A stretch of DNA of 64,000 nt from Berberis thunbergii (GCA_003290165.1 QNQO01005802.1:124001-188000), one strand, 5' to 3'. Positions 45,650 through 58,147 are shown, counted from the first letter of the stretch. Made by a program: numbers and translations. Notes: a model not told the origin generated them from the letters alone.

Positions 45650-46455
45650 TAGACTTGAGGATTTGCTACGTTTATACCCGACTATTTGGCTTGGTGAATT
45701 ATTAAATAGATTTAGAATGAACATCTAGATTCTCGTATTTTCAGCAAAATCAAAGTTACTTGGGAACCATGATTTTGCAACCAAGGCAATGTGGCACATC
45801 TGGGAAGATGATGTATTCCTCAACACAAGTGTAATTCATCCCTTGATCGTGACACCTCACCTTAATTGTAAAACATAACTCCCTAGTGAAGTTCCACCAA
45901 AATACATAAAATGAATCAAAACTATTAGGAAACCAGGTTTTTGCATCCATGTTTTGCAATCAGGGCGACGTGTCGTAATCTTGAAAGCATGATGAAATTC
46001 TCAAAGATTTTATGTGTATCTCAAGGTTTAAAAAACTCCTCTAACGATGCCACATCATCTTGGTTGCAAAACATAGTTACAAAACCTGGTTCTCTAGCCT
46101 CACTCAAAATGAATTAAACACTCATCCAATGTGCTAAAAATAGGCTTTTATAGCAAAAAAAAAAAAAAAACAAATTTTTTTTTTGAGTTTTGCATAATTT
46201 TAGATTACATAAATGCTTAAATTTTTTTTTAATTGCACCTTAAAAGTGCAACTTCTCATAAATTAGATGTACATAACCTTGGTAGTATTTTATTTCCACA
46301 ATTTGCAACATATGTGATTGAAAATTCTAGCAAATATAAATTTTAATTTCAGTAATCTGAGGTCGTCATAATCTATTGTTTTGGAAACTTAAATCATGTT
46401 AGTAAGATTTCCAGATTATGATTCGATTGCTTTAGTGATTTTAGAAAATTAGTTG

Positions 46456-47924
46456 GTAAATTAATGTACATTTGCAATAGATTCATGTCTTTATCCATGA
46501 TAAAGTCGGGGGTAAGCAATAGTACCGAGATGATTTAGAACTGATAAAAGTGGTTGTGGGATAAGAAGTTGTTTCCCAATCCAAATTTGATCAATCATAT
46601 TTGGAACGGATAATTATTGGTGAAATTTCAATTACACGTGTCTGATCCAAACCCGTACCATGGCCAAGGCTATTATGTTGTTATATTATGATTTAATTAA
46701 CATAATTATTATAAATATTTTAATGTTTCTACGTGATAGATTTAACTAAAATAATCATTAAATAGTAATTATGTTATTCCTGCTATTTCTTCTACTTTTA
46801 CTAAGCAAATGTTCTAAAAATAAATTGGAATTTTATTTATGAAATTCCTAAGATAGTTTTTTTTTGTTATTTTAGGGGTATGATTAGAGATGTTCTAAGA
46901 GCTTCATCCCCTATTTTAATCAAAAGCTAAATTTGGGGATTCTCCTATTTCTTCATATCACTCCAACCACGTCCGTTATTTTAACTTTTTCATCATTATT
47001 TTAATATATCTTTAACTTTTTATATCAATTTAATTTCAATTATACTATTATTAATCTCAACTTAATGTAATTATACTATTATTAGTTTCAATTATATTAT
47101 TAAATATATATTATTATTATTAATTTCAACTTAAACATATAATATTATTAAAGAAAATGGGAAGGTAGTTGAGGATGGTTAACTTAGGGTTTCTTTTGTT
47201 TTTAATTTAGAAAATTAAATATTGAAAATATTTTATTATTATAAAAGATATAGGGAATGGTTAACTTCTCTAACTTTAGGGGAAAGTTGTATATAGAGTT
47301 ATTATAGCTTATGATGATGTTCGAGGGATGTGGGATTTGTTGTGGTTGTATTAGACTTTATATTATAGCTTATCATGTTTACTGAAGACAAACTTAACAA
47401 TTGGGTGATTAGTAGAAGATTGTATGTGCGACTATGCCTTTCTAAAATCTGCTCGTCCGTGGTGGGACTCCATTTTGTTGAATAATTAACTATCTAAACT
47501 CAGTTTTGTGTTACTTGGATAGGTTTTTTATTGATAGAGATTAGGATGACTATTGAGGGAGGCAATGTGACTGACTGTTGATATTGTTCCGATGGTACGT
47601 AGGCTAGAATGTAACTTCTATTTTACTGAAGTTTGGTTCAAATTTAAACAAGTGAAGATGAAAATTTGGCAATGGTATTGGGATAAGAATGAGAGTGTCG
47701 AGGAGAACCCTTAGTCATTCCTCATTAGCTTTTGTAGACGAGTTTTGTCATAAGTCAGACTATGTAGGTGGAGGTTGAAAAGATCGTAAGGGGTGAGTAA
47801 GCCAACTAGAGGAGGAAGTTAATTGATTTATCGAGGATGATCGAGGACAAACGGGCACATTGCCTCCTTTATTATGGAAGTTTTATGAGGTATGGTCACT
47901 GGAGGCCTTTGTGGAGGGATTGGA
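46456..47924. other. AT-rich spacer left of the foldback element
   Basis: No gene recognised. A region near 46860-47290 is bounded by GGGGTATGATTAGAG and TTTAGGGGAAAGTTG and may be an old miniature element. The sequence at 47630-47920 might be decayed coding sequence, but no motif is convincing. Confidence 0.35.
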
Positions 47925-47933
47925 GATTTGGAA

Positions 47934-50480
47934 GAGCAATTCTAGATGTCGAGGTTTTGGGCGAGGGAGGGTGTGTTGCACGTGCAAGCGATGACGTGGT
48001 TAAAAAAAAAAAAAAGCGGGGAAATCTAAAATTTGGGGGAGAAGAAGGAGGGAATCGAAAGCTCTCTCCCCATTTTCATTCCCTCTCCCTCTCCCCATTT
48101 TGGCGCACGTAGAGACTGAGACAGATTCTCCCTCTCCCCAGTTTCCATCTCGACACAGATAGAGAAGGCCCCCTCCCTCTCCCCCAAACGAAGCTCTCCC
48201 TCTCCACCCTCTCCCCATCATCGCCATCGACCCAAACGAAGGAGAAGCTCCAGAGAAGAAGAAGGAGAAGAGAAGAAGCTCCAGAGGTAAGAGCTTCAAT
48301 TTTTTTATTTTTTTATTTCAGCTTTCCAGATCTCTCCAGATCTGGTTTTTTAATTTCAGCTTTCCAGAGCTCAGATCTGGTTTTTTAATTTCAGCTTTGG
48401 AGTTTTGTTGTTAGAACTGCTCACAGGGAAAGCTCTAGCATTAGATTGTTCACTCGTTGACACTGTCTCCAATCTTCACACTTTGCTCACAATCTTTGGA
48501 GTACCGACAGTCTCCAGTCTTCACTCGTTGACAGATGCACTCTTAATGCCATGAACTTTAAAAATGCAAGATTGAATCAAATTCGAGAATCAGCGATAAG
48601 ATGTGGTATGATAGTAACTAATTTGAATACTTAATAACATGTCAAGGGTTGGAGATTAACTCTTCCAAAATTGTTTACCCTTTTATCGATGTTTTTTTTT
48701 AGCTATAGTTGGATATTTGTATCTGTATGTATACAATTGCGCTTGGCATTGTCTAGTTTTTAATTTTGCTTCTAAAAGACTAGGGCCAAAGCTGATGAAT
48801 TTAGTGGTGGATGGGTTTGAGATGGTTTGAAATGGAAATCACGCCTAACCACATTCACCCCCATCCTTTCTTTATTCTTTTTAATTGGCTAGTTCCATCC
48901 ATCCATGCAAGTAGAGAGAGTAGTATCCTATGAATTGCACGGTTGGAGCTCAATCATTTTTTCACTTATTGACAATTCATAGATAGGGATAGATGGGGAT
49001 GCTCTGCTCTCGCTCTGGGATGATTATAATCATCACCTCCCAGCACGATTTGGACAGTTTTTGACAGGTAGAAATGCGAATGTGTATGTGGTGTCATTTT
49101 CATGTTCGTTTTCCAATTGTGCTATTAACTGCATTTGTTTTGATTTGTACAACTCCAATAGAGGTGACATCTTCTCAGTTGATCATCTTCTCAGTTGATT
49201 TATTCATTACTATTGGATCAACTGAGAAGATGTCACCTCTATTGGAGTTGTACAAATCAAAACAAATGCAGTTAATAGCACGATTGGAAAACGAACATGA
49301 AAATGACACCACATACACATTCGCATTTCTACCTGTCGAAAATTGTCCAAATCGTGCTGGGAGGTGATGATTATAATCATCCCAGAGCGAGAGCAGAGCA
49401 TCCCCATCTATCCCTATCTATGAATTGTCAATAAGTGAAAAAATGATTGAGCTCCAACCGTGCAATTCATAGGATACTACTCTCTCTACTTGCATGGATG
49501 GATGGAACTAGCCAATTAAAAAGAATAAAGAAAGGATGGGGGTGAATGTGGTTAGGCGTGATTTCCATTTCAAACCATCTCAAACCCATCCACCACTAAA
49601 TTCATCAGCTTTGGCCCTAGTCTTTTAGAAGCAAAATTAAAAACTAGACAATGCCAAGCGCAATTGTATACATACAGATACAAATATCCAACTATAGCTA
49701 AAAAAAAACATCGATAAAAGGGTAAACAATTTTGGAAGAGTTAATCTCCAACCGTTTACATGTTATTAAGTATTCAAATTAGTTACTATCATACCACATC
49801 TTATCGCTGATTCTCGAATTTGATTCAATCTTGCATTTTTAAAGTTCATGGCATTAAGAGTGCATCTGTCAACGAGTGAAGACTGGAGACTGTCGGTACT
49901 CCAAAGATTGTGAGCAAAGTGTGAAGATTGGAGACAGTGTCAACGAGTGAACAATCTAATGCTAGAGCTTTCCCTGTGAGCAGTTCTAACAACAAAACTC
50001 CAAAGCTGAAATTAAAAAACCAGATCTGAGCTCTGGAAAGCTGAAATTAAAAAACCAAATCTGGAGAGATCTGGAAAGCTGAAATAAAAAAATAAAAAAA
50101 TTGAAGCTCTTACCTCTGGAGCTTCTTCTCTTCTCCTTCTTCTTCTCTGGAGCTTCTCCTTCGTTTGGGTCGATGGCGATGATGGGGAGAGGGTGGAGAG
50201 GGAGAGCTTCGTTTGGGGGAGAGGGAAGGGGGCCTTCTCTATCTGTGTCGAGATGGAAACTGGGGAGAGGGAGAATCTGTCTCAGTCTCTGCGTGCGCCA
50301 AAATGGGGAGAGGGAGAGGGAGAGGGAATGAAAATGGGGAGAGAGCTTTCGATTCCCTCCTTCTTCTCCCCCAAATTTTAGATTTCCCCGCTTTTTTTTT
50401 TTTTTTTTTTTTAACCACGTCACCGCTTGCACGTGCAACACACCCTCCCTCGCCCAAAACCTCGACATCTAGAATTGCTC
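47934..50480. mobile_element. Foldback Mutator-like element: 2.5-kb inverted repeat
   Basis: The left arm (47934-49183, 1250 bp) and right arm (49217-50480, 1264 bp) are near-perfect reverse complements separated by only 33 bases (49184-49216). A perfect 9-bp direct repeat GATTTGGAA lies outside each end (47925-47933 and 50481-50489), the hallmark of Mutator-like transposition. Termini read GAGCAATTCTAGATGTCGAG. Each arm carries what looks like a captured gene 5' leader: CT-rich sequence ending CCAGAG before GTAAGAG, a splice-donor-like boundary near 48287. No transposase. Differences between the arms are few: a poly(A/T) length difference, and GTCAAGGGTTGG against GTAAACGGTTGG. Confidence 0.85.
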
Positions 50481-50489
50481 GATTTGGAA

Positions 50490-51370
50490 GGGAATTGCTA
50501 TGCTCACCCTACCTATCACCCTAGTTACTTTTTTTTTCACAATTCTGTTTGGTACCCTCCTTTTGGCTCCCCACCCAATCGATGAGCATTTGTCGATTTC
50601 AGTCCACCATACCCACCACCCACTTCTCATCCTCTTTTATGAAAACAAAAATTGACAAGTTTCCATCAATTTTCAATTTTGAAAATGATGTTTGTTTGTC
50701 GAGTTCAAGTTTTTTCCAAAGTTGGGCACCAAGAAACATTTCACAATAACGAAAATCGATACATGCACGCCGATTTGCAATTTCAAAATTAATGGGTATT
50801 TGTTGAGTTCAAGTTTTTCCCGATTTGCAATTGATAATGTGTTTTTCAGTTGTATGTGACCCAAGTTAGAAATTAATTGAAATCGACAACAACCAGTCAA
50901 TTTTAAGGTTAAAAGTTGATATGTATTTGTCAATTTTATTTTTTAACAATTTACGTTCTTCTTATCCTCTATCAACCGACCACAACCACCACCACCACCA
51001 CCCTATTCTTCAATCAATCACAACCCACATTTTCTCTTCTATTAATCAAAGAAGATGAATCATAGAGGTTGGAAAGAGGTGAGATAAGAGAGAGAGAAAG
51101 CGAGCTTGGTGGATGACAGAGGTGGTGGGTGGTTTACAAAGAGGAGGACGGGAGGAGATAAGTGGGTGGTTGTTATGGTGGATTCCCATGGAAGAGCGAG
51201 GAGAGAAGAGGGTGGCTGGGTTGTGAGAGGTAGGATGTAATAAGAAGTTTTGTTTTGAGCTTCTCGTTGTTGTTGTTGTACTAGGGTAAGAGAAAGAAAT
51301 TTTGATTTTTAATAGGGTGGCTATGGACTAGGGTGAGCGAAGGATTTTAGTAGGGTGAGCATAACAACCC
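50490..51370. mobile_element. TIR element with ATGCTCACCCTA ends
   Basis: The left end GGGAATTGCTATGCTCACCC and the right end, read inward, GGGTTGTTATGCTCACCCTA form an inverted repeat. Further CACCCTAG motifs lie close to both ends. About 880 bp, no transposase. A target duplication is not evident (ATTTGGAA against ATTTATGT). Its left end touches the right target duplication of the foldback element. Confidence 0.6.
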
Positions 51371-52229
51371 ATTTATGTAGTGTAAGTGTAAAGAAATTAG
51401 TGTGCTTTACTGAGGCAAATAGTTGTGACTTGGAAATGTAAATGGACATCTTTAGAATCAAAATTCTAGCTAGTCTTGTTTGCTAGTATTTTCTTGGTCT
51501 TGTTTGGATTTTTTTACACTTCTACCCCTTATATAGATAGTATTTGTGGTTGTGTTTTAAAGAAGAGTGACAAAAAATGTAAAAACACCAAAACAATGCC
51601 ACCCAAAAAGGCTGGCTAGAATTGTAAAAAGGCAGCTTAAAGATTTTTTTTCAAACCTTACCCTTAGAGGCGCAACTAGGGCTGCATTGCTGATGTTGAT
51701 TTTAAAGTACTACCTGTGATCCAGGGTTTGCAAATGGAGAAGCTTTTACTAGATGCAGTCATGGAGACATTTTCCAGTGTGATTCCCCTTCTTATAACAT
51801 ATTTACCTCAAAAGTATTTCCCCCAAGATATCTCTCTCCCCCACCCTTTCCAATTGTTTTTTAAGAAATTTTTTTTATGTTGGCATCTTGGACTGAAGAC
51901 TTTGCATGCGTAGTTGTTTGAATTGCTAGAGGAACAAGAATGTCTCGACATCTCAACTGGACAACAACTTTGATCTTAGAAGAGGATTTAATGGGGGAAT
52001 TTGTCAAGAAACTGAGGACCAAAACTTTAAAGATGATGCGCATCATGAAGACATAATCAAGGAGATAGAACTAATCTTCAAATCTAAAATTAAACTTGCA
52101 ATATGAGGGGTTTGGGGAGCAAGGATAGAAGACCAAGGGGTGGTTTTATTGCAATCTTAAAGTAGATGCACTCTAATTATAAAAAAAAAAAAAAAAAAAA
52201 AATTGTAAGTGCTGTGTTTTTGTATTTCA
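51371..52229. other. Spacer with a poly(A) tract
   Basis: No gene recognised. An A run of about 23 bases at about 52179-52201 may mark the 3' end of an old retroposed sequence that includes the non-repetitive stretch before it (51920-52100). Confidence 0.35.
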
Positions 52230-52700
52230 TTTTGGTTTTGGCAGATCAGTATGCATTATGACATTGTGGGATAAAGATATGGTTCATCTTGGATTACCTC
52301 TACAATGTGGTACTCGATCCAGTTTCTATGGCTAGCAACCCAGTATGGACCAACAGACAGGGACAACTTATTTTGGCAAGAACTTATGGATACTAGGAAG
52401 TCGTAATCTGATGATGTGAGGGTGATTTAACATGATTATATTTGCCTTGGACGAGAAGAACACTATAAGGTGAGGGACCTTTTGAAGCGTATCAAAGCTG
52501 GAACCTTATAATTATGTTCCACTGAAGGGAAATACTAACAAGGAGAACTTCAAATTATGTAGGATGGACAGGTTTCTTAGTGCACATAATTGGGCATCGC
52601 ATGCGGTTTAGGCTAATTTAAGAAATGACAGGTTTCTTTCTCTTGAAGTCTTCATCTCTCTTTCCAAACTGAAACGGTAAGACTAGGACCAGAAAGAAAT
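52230..52700 (+). pseudogene. LINE endonuclease-domain remnant
   Basis: A broken reading with YGPTDRDNLFWQELMD and later MDRFLSAHNWASHAV matches the layout of plant LINE endonucleases (VYGP...FWxEL...xRLDRFL-S-xW). Several stops interrupt it, for example after TRKS, in RVI-HDY and after AGTL. The reverse transcriptase is not recognisable downstream. Confidence 0.55.
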
Positions 52701-54466
52701 CCAATATCCTTCTGGCAGTCACTATCCCTGGAGGTTTGCTCTGGCAGTATGGGAACGGAAAGGTGCAGTATTGGTAATCTTTAATCGTGCTTGACTGCTT
52801 GCAGTTTGCAAGTACAAATTTTAATATTCTCTCTACATGCTATATCTCTCTAATTAACGTAAGTTTTTGTGAATGGATGCAGTTAATTTACTCCTGTTCC
52901 TGTGTGTATAAACCTGGTAAAAGTTTGATTTCATCAAAATTTCACTTTTGTTAATAATAATTGTTATTTCCTATATTGTGCTTATTTGTGCTTGCTTCTT
53001 CACTTATAATGCTGTTTAATGTGTCATTCCTCCCAGTGTCTCAAGTTCAAGACAAACCAAGCACAAGATACCAAGAAGGTGGATAAACTAAACAACATTT
53101 TCTTTACTCTTATGACCTGGGGTCCTGATAGTACTACTCTTTCTTGGGTTTGTTGATAGAGAATTCTGCCTGTTCCTCTAGACAACAATGTAGTCACCTT
53201 TTTGCATTAGTTATTCTTGTTATATGCCGAAAAACATGGGTCACTGCTGCAGTCCTCACATCCAATCTGCGGTAACTAAATATTGTTTCCATAGGCATCC
53301 TAAGTCATATCTTCATATGTGATCATGTGCATAATAAGTTTTTATATGTTCTCTAAACATATTGAATTTACAGCGAACATAACAGAAGCATCAGGAAAAT
53401 TAAGAACAGGCTGAAACACAGCCATCCAGTAATGGGAGAGGATGGAAACAACGATAACTTACTGATACAAGTAATTCAGGTTTGAGCATATGTAGGGAAT
53501 GGGACAATATGCTTTAAAAGCTCAATCTATCAGAGATTACTCTTTCCTTTGCAGTTGAATAATCTTTTTGCAATGTCATTATGGGCCTTCCTAAGGGGAT
53601 TTTGATTGTCCAATGCAGCAAGATTTGTTTCTTTTACCTACTCGATTTTTTTGGCTCTAATAGATTAAAGTTCAAAACCATACCGGTATGCAGAACAGCA
53701 AAACAGATAGGAATTGGCAATTTACTTGTCGATATTATTATTATTGGCAGTGTCACTCTAGTTGTCATCAACCTGAATTGACACACGCCTTTACCAAGTG
53801 GAAAGAGCATAATACTTCTCCATATTATTTATGTTAGCAGTGTCACTCTAGTTGTTATCAACCTGATGAATTGACACACGTTTTTATCAAGTACGAAGAG
53901 CAATGTACTGTATAATATCGTCCATTTTTGTACCATCGGTACTAATTTTTTCAAAACTTGTTGTTAGGTCCATTGGAAAGCTCCATGTTTGAGGTTTAAC
54001 TCATCTGTATTCGTTGTATTGTACTTGAATATCCTCGAGGGTCTCAGCTCTAAGCATCTAAGCGTTCACATGTTAGATTTTTCATAAAATGCGACAACTA
54101 GTACTGAGTCACTGACCTCCTTACTGTTTGGAAATGGTTGGAGATGATTACATTTTTTTGTTTTTTTGAGAAAAATATAAAATCCAACTTCAACTTCAGC
54201 TTCTCCTTTCTTCTAGTTTGGTTACTTTTCTTTTTCTTTAATACGACTTTCTCTAGAACATTTATTTGGAACAAAACACAATTTTTTTTTATATATGAAA
54301 CCAAACACTAATTTGTTAAACGAAAAAAAAAAAAAAAATTCGTCATGGGTTCCAAAAGCACAAAAAATGAATTTGAATTCACTTGAAAATAAAAGTGGAT
54401 TGTACATTTTTGTTGCTTGGGAGATTTAATATTTCATAAGAAAAATAAATAGATAAATATTAAAGA

Positions 54467-54506
<40 letters not shown>

Positions 54507-55451
54507 CTTCATAGAAATTGTATATATGGCTTGAACAGCTGTGCAAGATCGTGCACGCACGCATGCATGCAGATTTGAATATTGAGATTGGCGGACATAT
54601 ATTTACCAACCTATTAATAAAATGCGCCAATTTGAGAACGATATTTTACTATTTTATTGACCTAGTGCACCGGATTGTTATACTTTAGTATATAATGAAA
54701 ACGACTTGATTAATGACCTTAATTTATCTTATAAATATTATAATTTTTCGAATTGGTTGATATCACAAACCGATTGACTAATGTTGTTATGGAATCTTTC
54801 TTTATCATGTCATGAGTTTTATAATATTGAGAAATGCTTTTTAATATATGTATCAATGATTTGAGGTATGGGTTTTCCTCTTAATGTTATTTCTATCTTA
54901 AGCATTCATGGTAAGTTGCAAAGCTTACAATCCAAGTGTGTGAAAGACCATATAATGGGGTAAGCAACTTGGTTTCAAAGCAACAAATTAGGGTTGAATA
55001 ATATAGTCTCACATAAATTCCTTCTACTCTTCCATTTGATGCCTGGTTTGGAAGCAACTTCTACAGATTTAGGGAGGTGGAAGACAAATTCTAGAGTCAT
55101 ATTTCGTGATTGCCAATTTATATAGGTTGTCAGTCTAATGCAGTTCGGTTTAGTTGTAACCCGGAAAACATTAAGGATGTATTTGGTTGGAATCCAAGAA
55201 TGAAAAGGAAATGGATAGGAGAGAATAAAGAATTTAATTTAAGAGAAACATGGTGGATGGCATTTTAATTCTCATTTCGCGTTCTTTAGAATATCTCCAG
55301 TGGTCTTCTAAACCACATTTCTAAAATTTAGAAGTGAGAAACTCATGCATTGTTCTTCTACATCCTCTTCTAAATTTAAATTTAGAAGACTTCTTTCCCC
55401 AAACATCCATGGGTAGAAAAATGGTTGAAATATTTTTTAATTGACACGAGC
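52701..55451. other. Spacer with a short tandem repeat and long poly(A)
   Basis: No gene recognised. Two ~100-base tandem copies with GCAGTGTCACTCTAGTTGT and AATTGACACACG lie at about 53725-53905. A run of about 35 A ends near 54502. Sequences at 53020-53090 and 53370-53460 may be decayed exons, but no family is evident. Confidence 0.4.
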
Positions 55452-55459
55452 ATACAAAG

Positions 55460-56129
55460 TAGGGTTGTTAATTGGTTCAAACAGTTTGAAATTTTGCTAA
55501 AACCGAAATTGAACTAAGCTTAGGTTCGGTTTTCAAATTTTCAAATATAAAAACCAAAACCGAACAAAACCGTGTGGTTCGATTCGGTTTGATTTTTATT
55601 CGGTTTTTCTTAATAAGTTATTCACTTTGTTTGTGATTTCATTGTGAGATAAAAAAAGTAGATGAGAATTAAAAAATAGAATGAGAGTAAACGAAAGAGG
55701 AATATTGGTAGGAATTAAAAATGAGAAAGAGAAATGGTGGTTGGGAATTGATTTAAAAAAAGAGAGAAGGTTGAATTAAAAAAAATGTGAGAGAGAAAGA
55801 GAATTAAATTAAAAATGAGAGGTATTCTATGGGTAGAGTGCGTTGGAAATTGGAATGGGTGGGAAGAGAGAGAAAAAATGTAGGAATTGAATTAAAAATG
55901 AGATGTATGGCTATGGGTAGGGTGCATTGAAAATTGGAATGGTTGGAAAATGGGAATTAGAATTAGCAAAAACTCACTTTGGTTTGGTTTTTTCGGGTGT
56001 TAAAAAAACCAAAATTGCAATCGAACCACATGCATTCGGTTCTGTTCGATTTTCTACTATTTAGTTTCGGTTTGTTTCGATTTGATTAGATTGATTCGGC
56101 CGGTTTTTGAAAACCAATTAACACCCCTA
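55460..56129. mobile_element. hAT-like element with perfect 8-bp TSD
   Basis: Ends TAGGGTTGTTAATTGGTTCA and, from the right, TAGGGGTGTTAATTGGTTTT; flanked by ATACAAAG on both sides (55452-55459 and 56130-56137). Both subterminal regions repeat GGTTCGGTTTT/AAAACCGAA motifs. 670 bp, no transposase. Confidence 0.85.
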
Positions 56130-56307
56130 ATACAAAGTAGGGCAGGTAGAGTTCAACATAAATTAAAATCAACCGCCCTTAAGGGAGTGTGTGGCCTTTA
56201 AACTCAATATGTTCCTTCAATGGTCGTGTTCCTTCATTTTAATCTTTATAAATGACTTCTAAATCATGTAATCTTGGTTACTGGAGCTTCCAAATTTTAA
56301 CCATACT

Positions 56308-58085
56308 TTTTTTTTTGGTTCAAAACACTAAGATTTGTACTAAAGATAAGAAGAGAAACAAAATATAACTATTCCTATATTATCAAGGAATGCCAAGACA
56401 CCATGAAGGTGTCAAAAAACAAGTCTCTCAAGAGATTACAAGTTGAACTCATCTTCCACAACAATTCTCTAATCTCGATAAAGATAGAGGGCTTCGTTCT
56501 GTTAAGCTCTTCAAAAACCCTCATATTTTTCTATTTCCACACACACCACATGAGCACATGACGAACCCTACGCCATAACCACTCCGCGCGTCGGGATGGA
56601 TTAGCTTGGGACCACTAACTTAGCTAATCCAAAAGGGAACCCTGAAACATCAAATTCAGACCAAATTCTGACAAGAAACTGTTCCAAATGGATTTGGAGA
56701 ATCTGCAATGAAGCATCAAGTGATCCAGAGTCTCGTCATTCTCATTACAAAGCACACAAAGACTTCCTGTGAGGATTCATCTTTTCTTCAACATGTCTTT
56801 AATCAAGATCCTCTCATGCAATACTGACTAACAAAAGAAATTAATCCGAGGAAGAAGATTTTTCATTCAAACTAGATTCTTGTGAGATGAAATGAAGTGG
56901 TTAGAGTGGGTCTCATAATAAAATGCGGCCAGCATATCAGAAAATTATTTCACCAAGAAACTTACACTTTTACCCTTCCACACCAAACTATCAAATCCCT
57001 TCGAGAACATCTGAATATCCAACAAATGCATTAAATTGACGGCCTCCTTTAACTCCCCATCATTTAAGGGTCTCCGAAAAGAAAAATCTCAGGCATCTTC
57101 ATTAGACCAAAAATTGCTAACTCTCCCATTTTTCTGGTTGCTAATGAACAATGTTCTAAAAAAGCGCTAGGCATTGGGCGGGCGGCATGCAGGTGCCTAG
57201 CGCCCTGGGGCCTAGGCGGTCTTAGGTTTTGTATTATAATTTTAATAATTTACAAAAGTTAAGCATAATACCTTATCAATTACATCCAATTTAATGCCAA
57301 GATACATATGAAAAATTTAAAAACATGAAAAATTAACAATCATGAACAAAATTTATTAAAACTCAAATGACTGAAGTTGGTCATGATGGGTATTTTATAT
57401 AAAATTGAATTTGTGGACAAATATCCAAACTTACTCTTTTATTTTTCTTCAAATTGCATGAATAACCTTAGTCATGTTTGATAAAATCTACATTAGTAAA
57501 ATTGGTACTGACAGATCCTTTGAGAATTTCATTAAGTAATCATCCTTTGCTACAATTATACATATACTGAATAAAAAATAATTAAATAGTTTATTTCTAA
57601 AAAAGAGGAAAGAAAAATAAAATAAGAACACAATCAGCCTTATTAAAAAATAATAAATAAATAAATAAAATCACCTAAACCCCGCCTAGGCTGCCCAGAC
57701 CCCGCCTAGACCGTCCAGACTGCCCAAAACCCGCCCAGCCATTAATATGGGCGGTTTTCTTCCTTCTAGCGCCTAGGCTGATTTTTAGAACACTACTAAT
57801 GAAAAACAACATTAGAAGCAGATCCTGCAGAGGTTACTTGCTACACCAAGAAATCGTGCCAGAAAGATATGAGATTGTCATTGCCACAACGAAGCGAGGT
57901 GTGGGAGTATAAATTACTTGCACACCAAGAGATGGAGTTCCACATAGAGCACCCATAGGGAGTGTACTTGGTTCCAGTATCCCAATCTCATATATTTTAC
58001 GCATATTTATCAATAATGAGCGATCTCCATAAAATGTCATCTTCTTCTGCAAATCGCCAAAGTCACTTGGAAAGCAATGCTAAAT
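56308..58085 (-). pseudogene. LINE 3' part, split by a hAT-like element
   Basis: On the minus strand, pieces near 57900-57850 read CGNDNLISFWHDFLV. After the inserted element (57150-57796) the sequence continues to GSLCVLCNENDETLDHLMLH and CRFSKSIWNSFLSEFGLNLM (about 56780-56660). These are the C-terminal zinc-binding domain of plant LINE ORF2 (CxxC...HxxxxC). It ends with a run of about ten A on the minus strand (T run at 56308-56317), a LINE tail. Several stops and frame changes are present. Confidence 0.7.
57150..57796. mobile_element. hAT-like element with GCGCCTAGGC motifs
   Basis: Inverted ends around ATGTTCTAAAAAAGCGCTAG and, from the right, GTGTTCTAAAAATCAGCCTA. Flanks TAATGAAC (57142-57149) and TAATGAAA (57797-57804) form a probable 8-bp duplication with one mismatch. 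Subterminal repeats are CGCCTAGGC-like. It interrupts the minus-strand LINE. Confidence 0.65.
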
Positions 58086-58147
58086 TGAAAGTACTTACTT
58101 AGCGAATGCCTAGACCACCTCGAATTTTTGAACAACAGATTTTCTCT

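Larger units (their letters stand above)
43985..46455. repeat. Unclassified dispersed repeat, copy B
   Basis: Homologous to 20590-21540 but extended by a hAT-like element (44181-45090) and a SINE (45407-45649). Shared blocks include GGGGTTGAGGTGGCGGTGGC, ATGTGCAAGGTTTT/ATATGCAAGGTTTT, CCGACTATTTGGCT, AAGATGATGTA and ATGTACATAACCTTGGTAGT. The family is not identified. Confidence 0.6.

Noticed and set aside
49074..49407. Two mirror-image open frames around 49.2 kb encoding the same peptide
   Set aside because: They are the two arms of the foldback element read on opposite strands, with no known motif.
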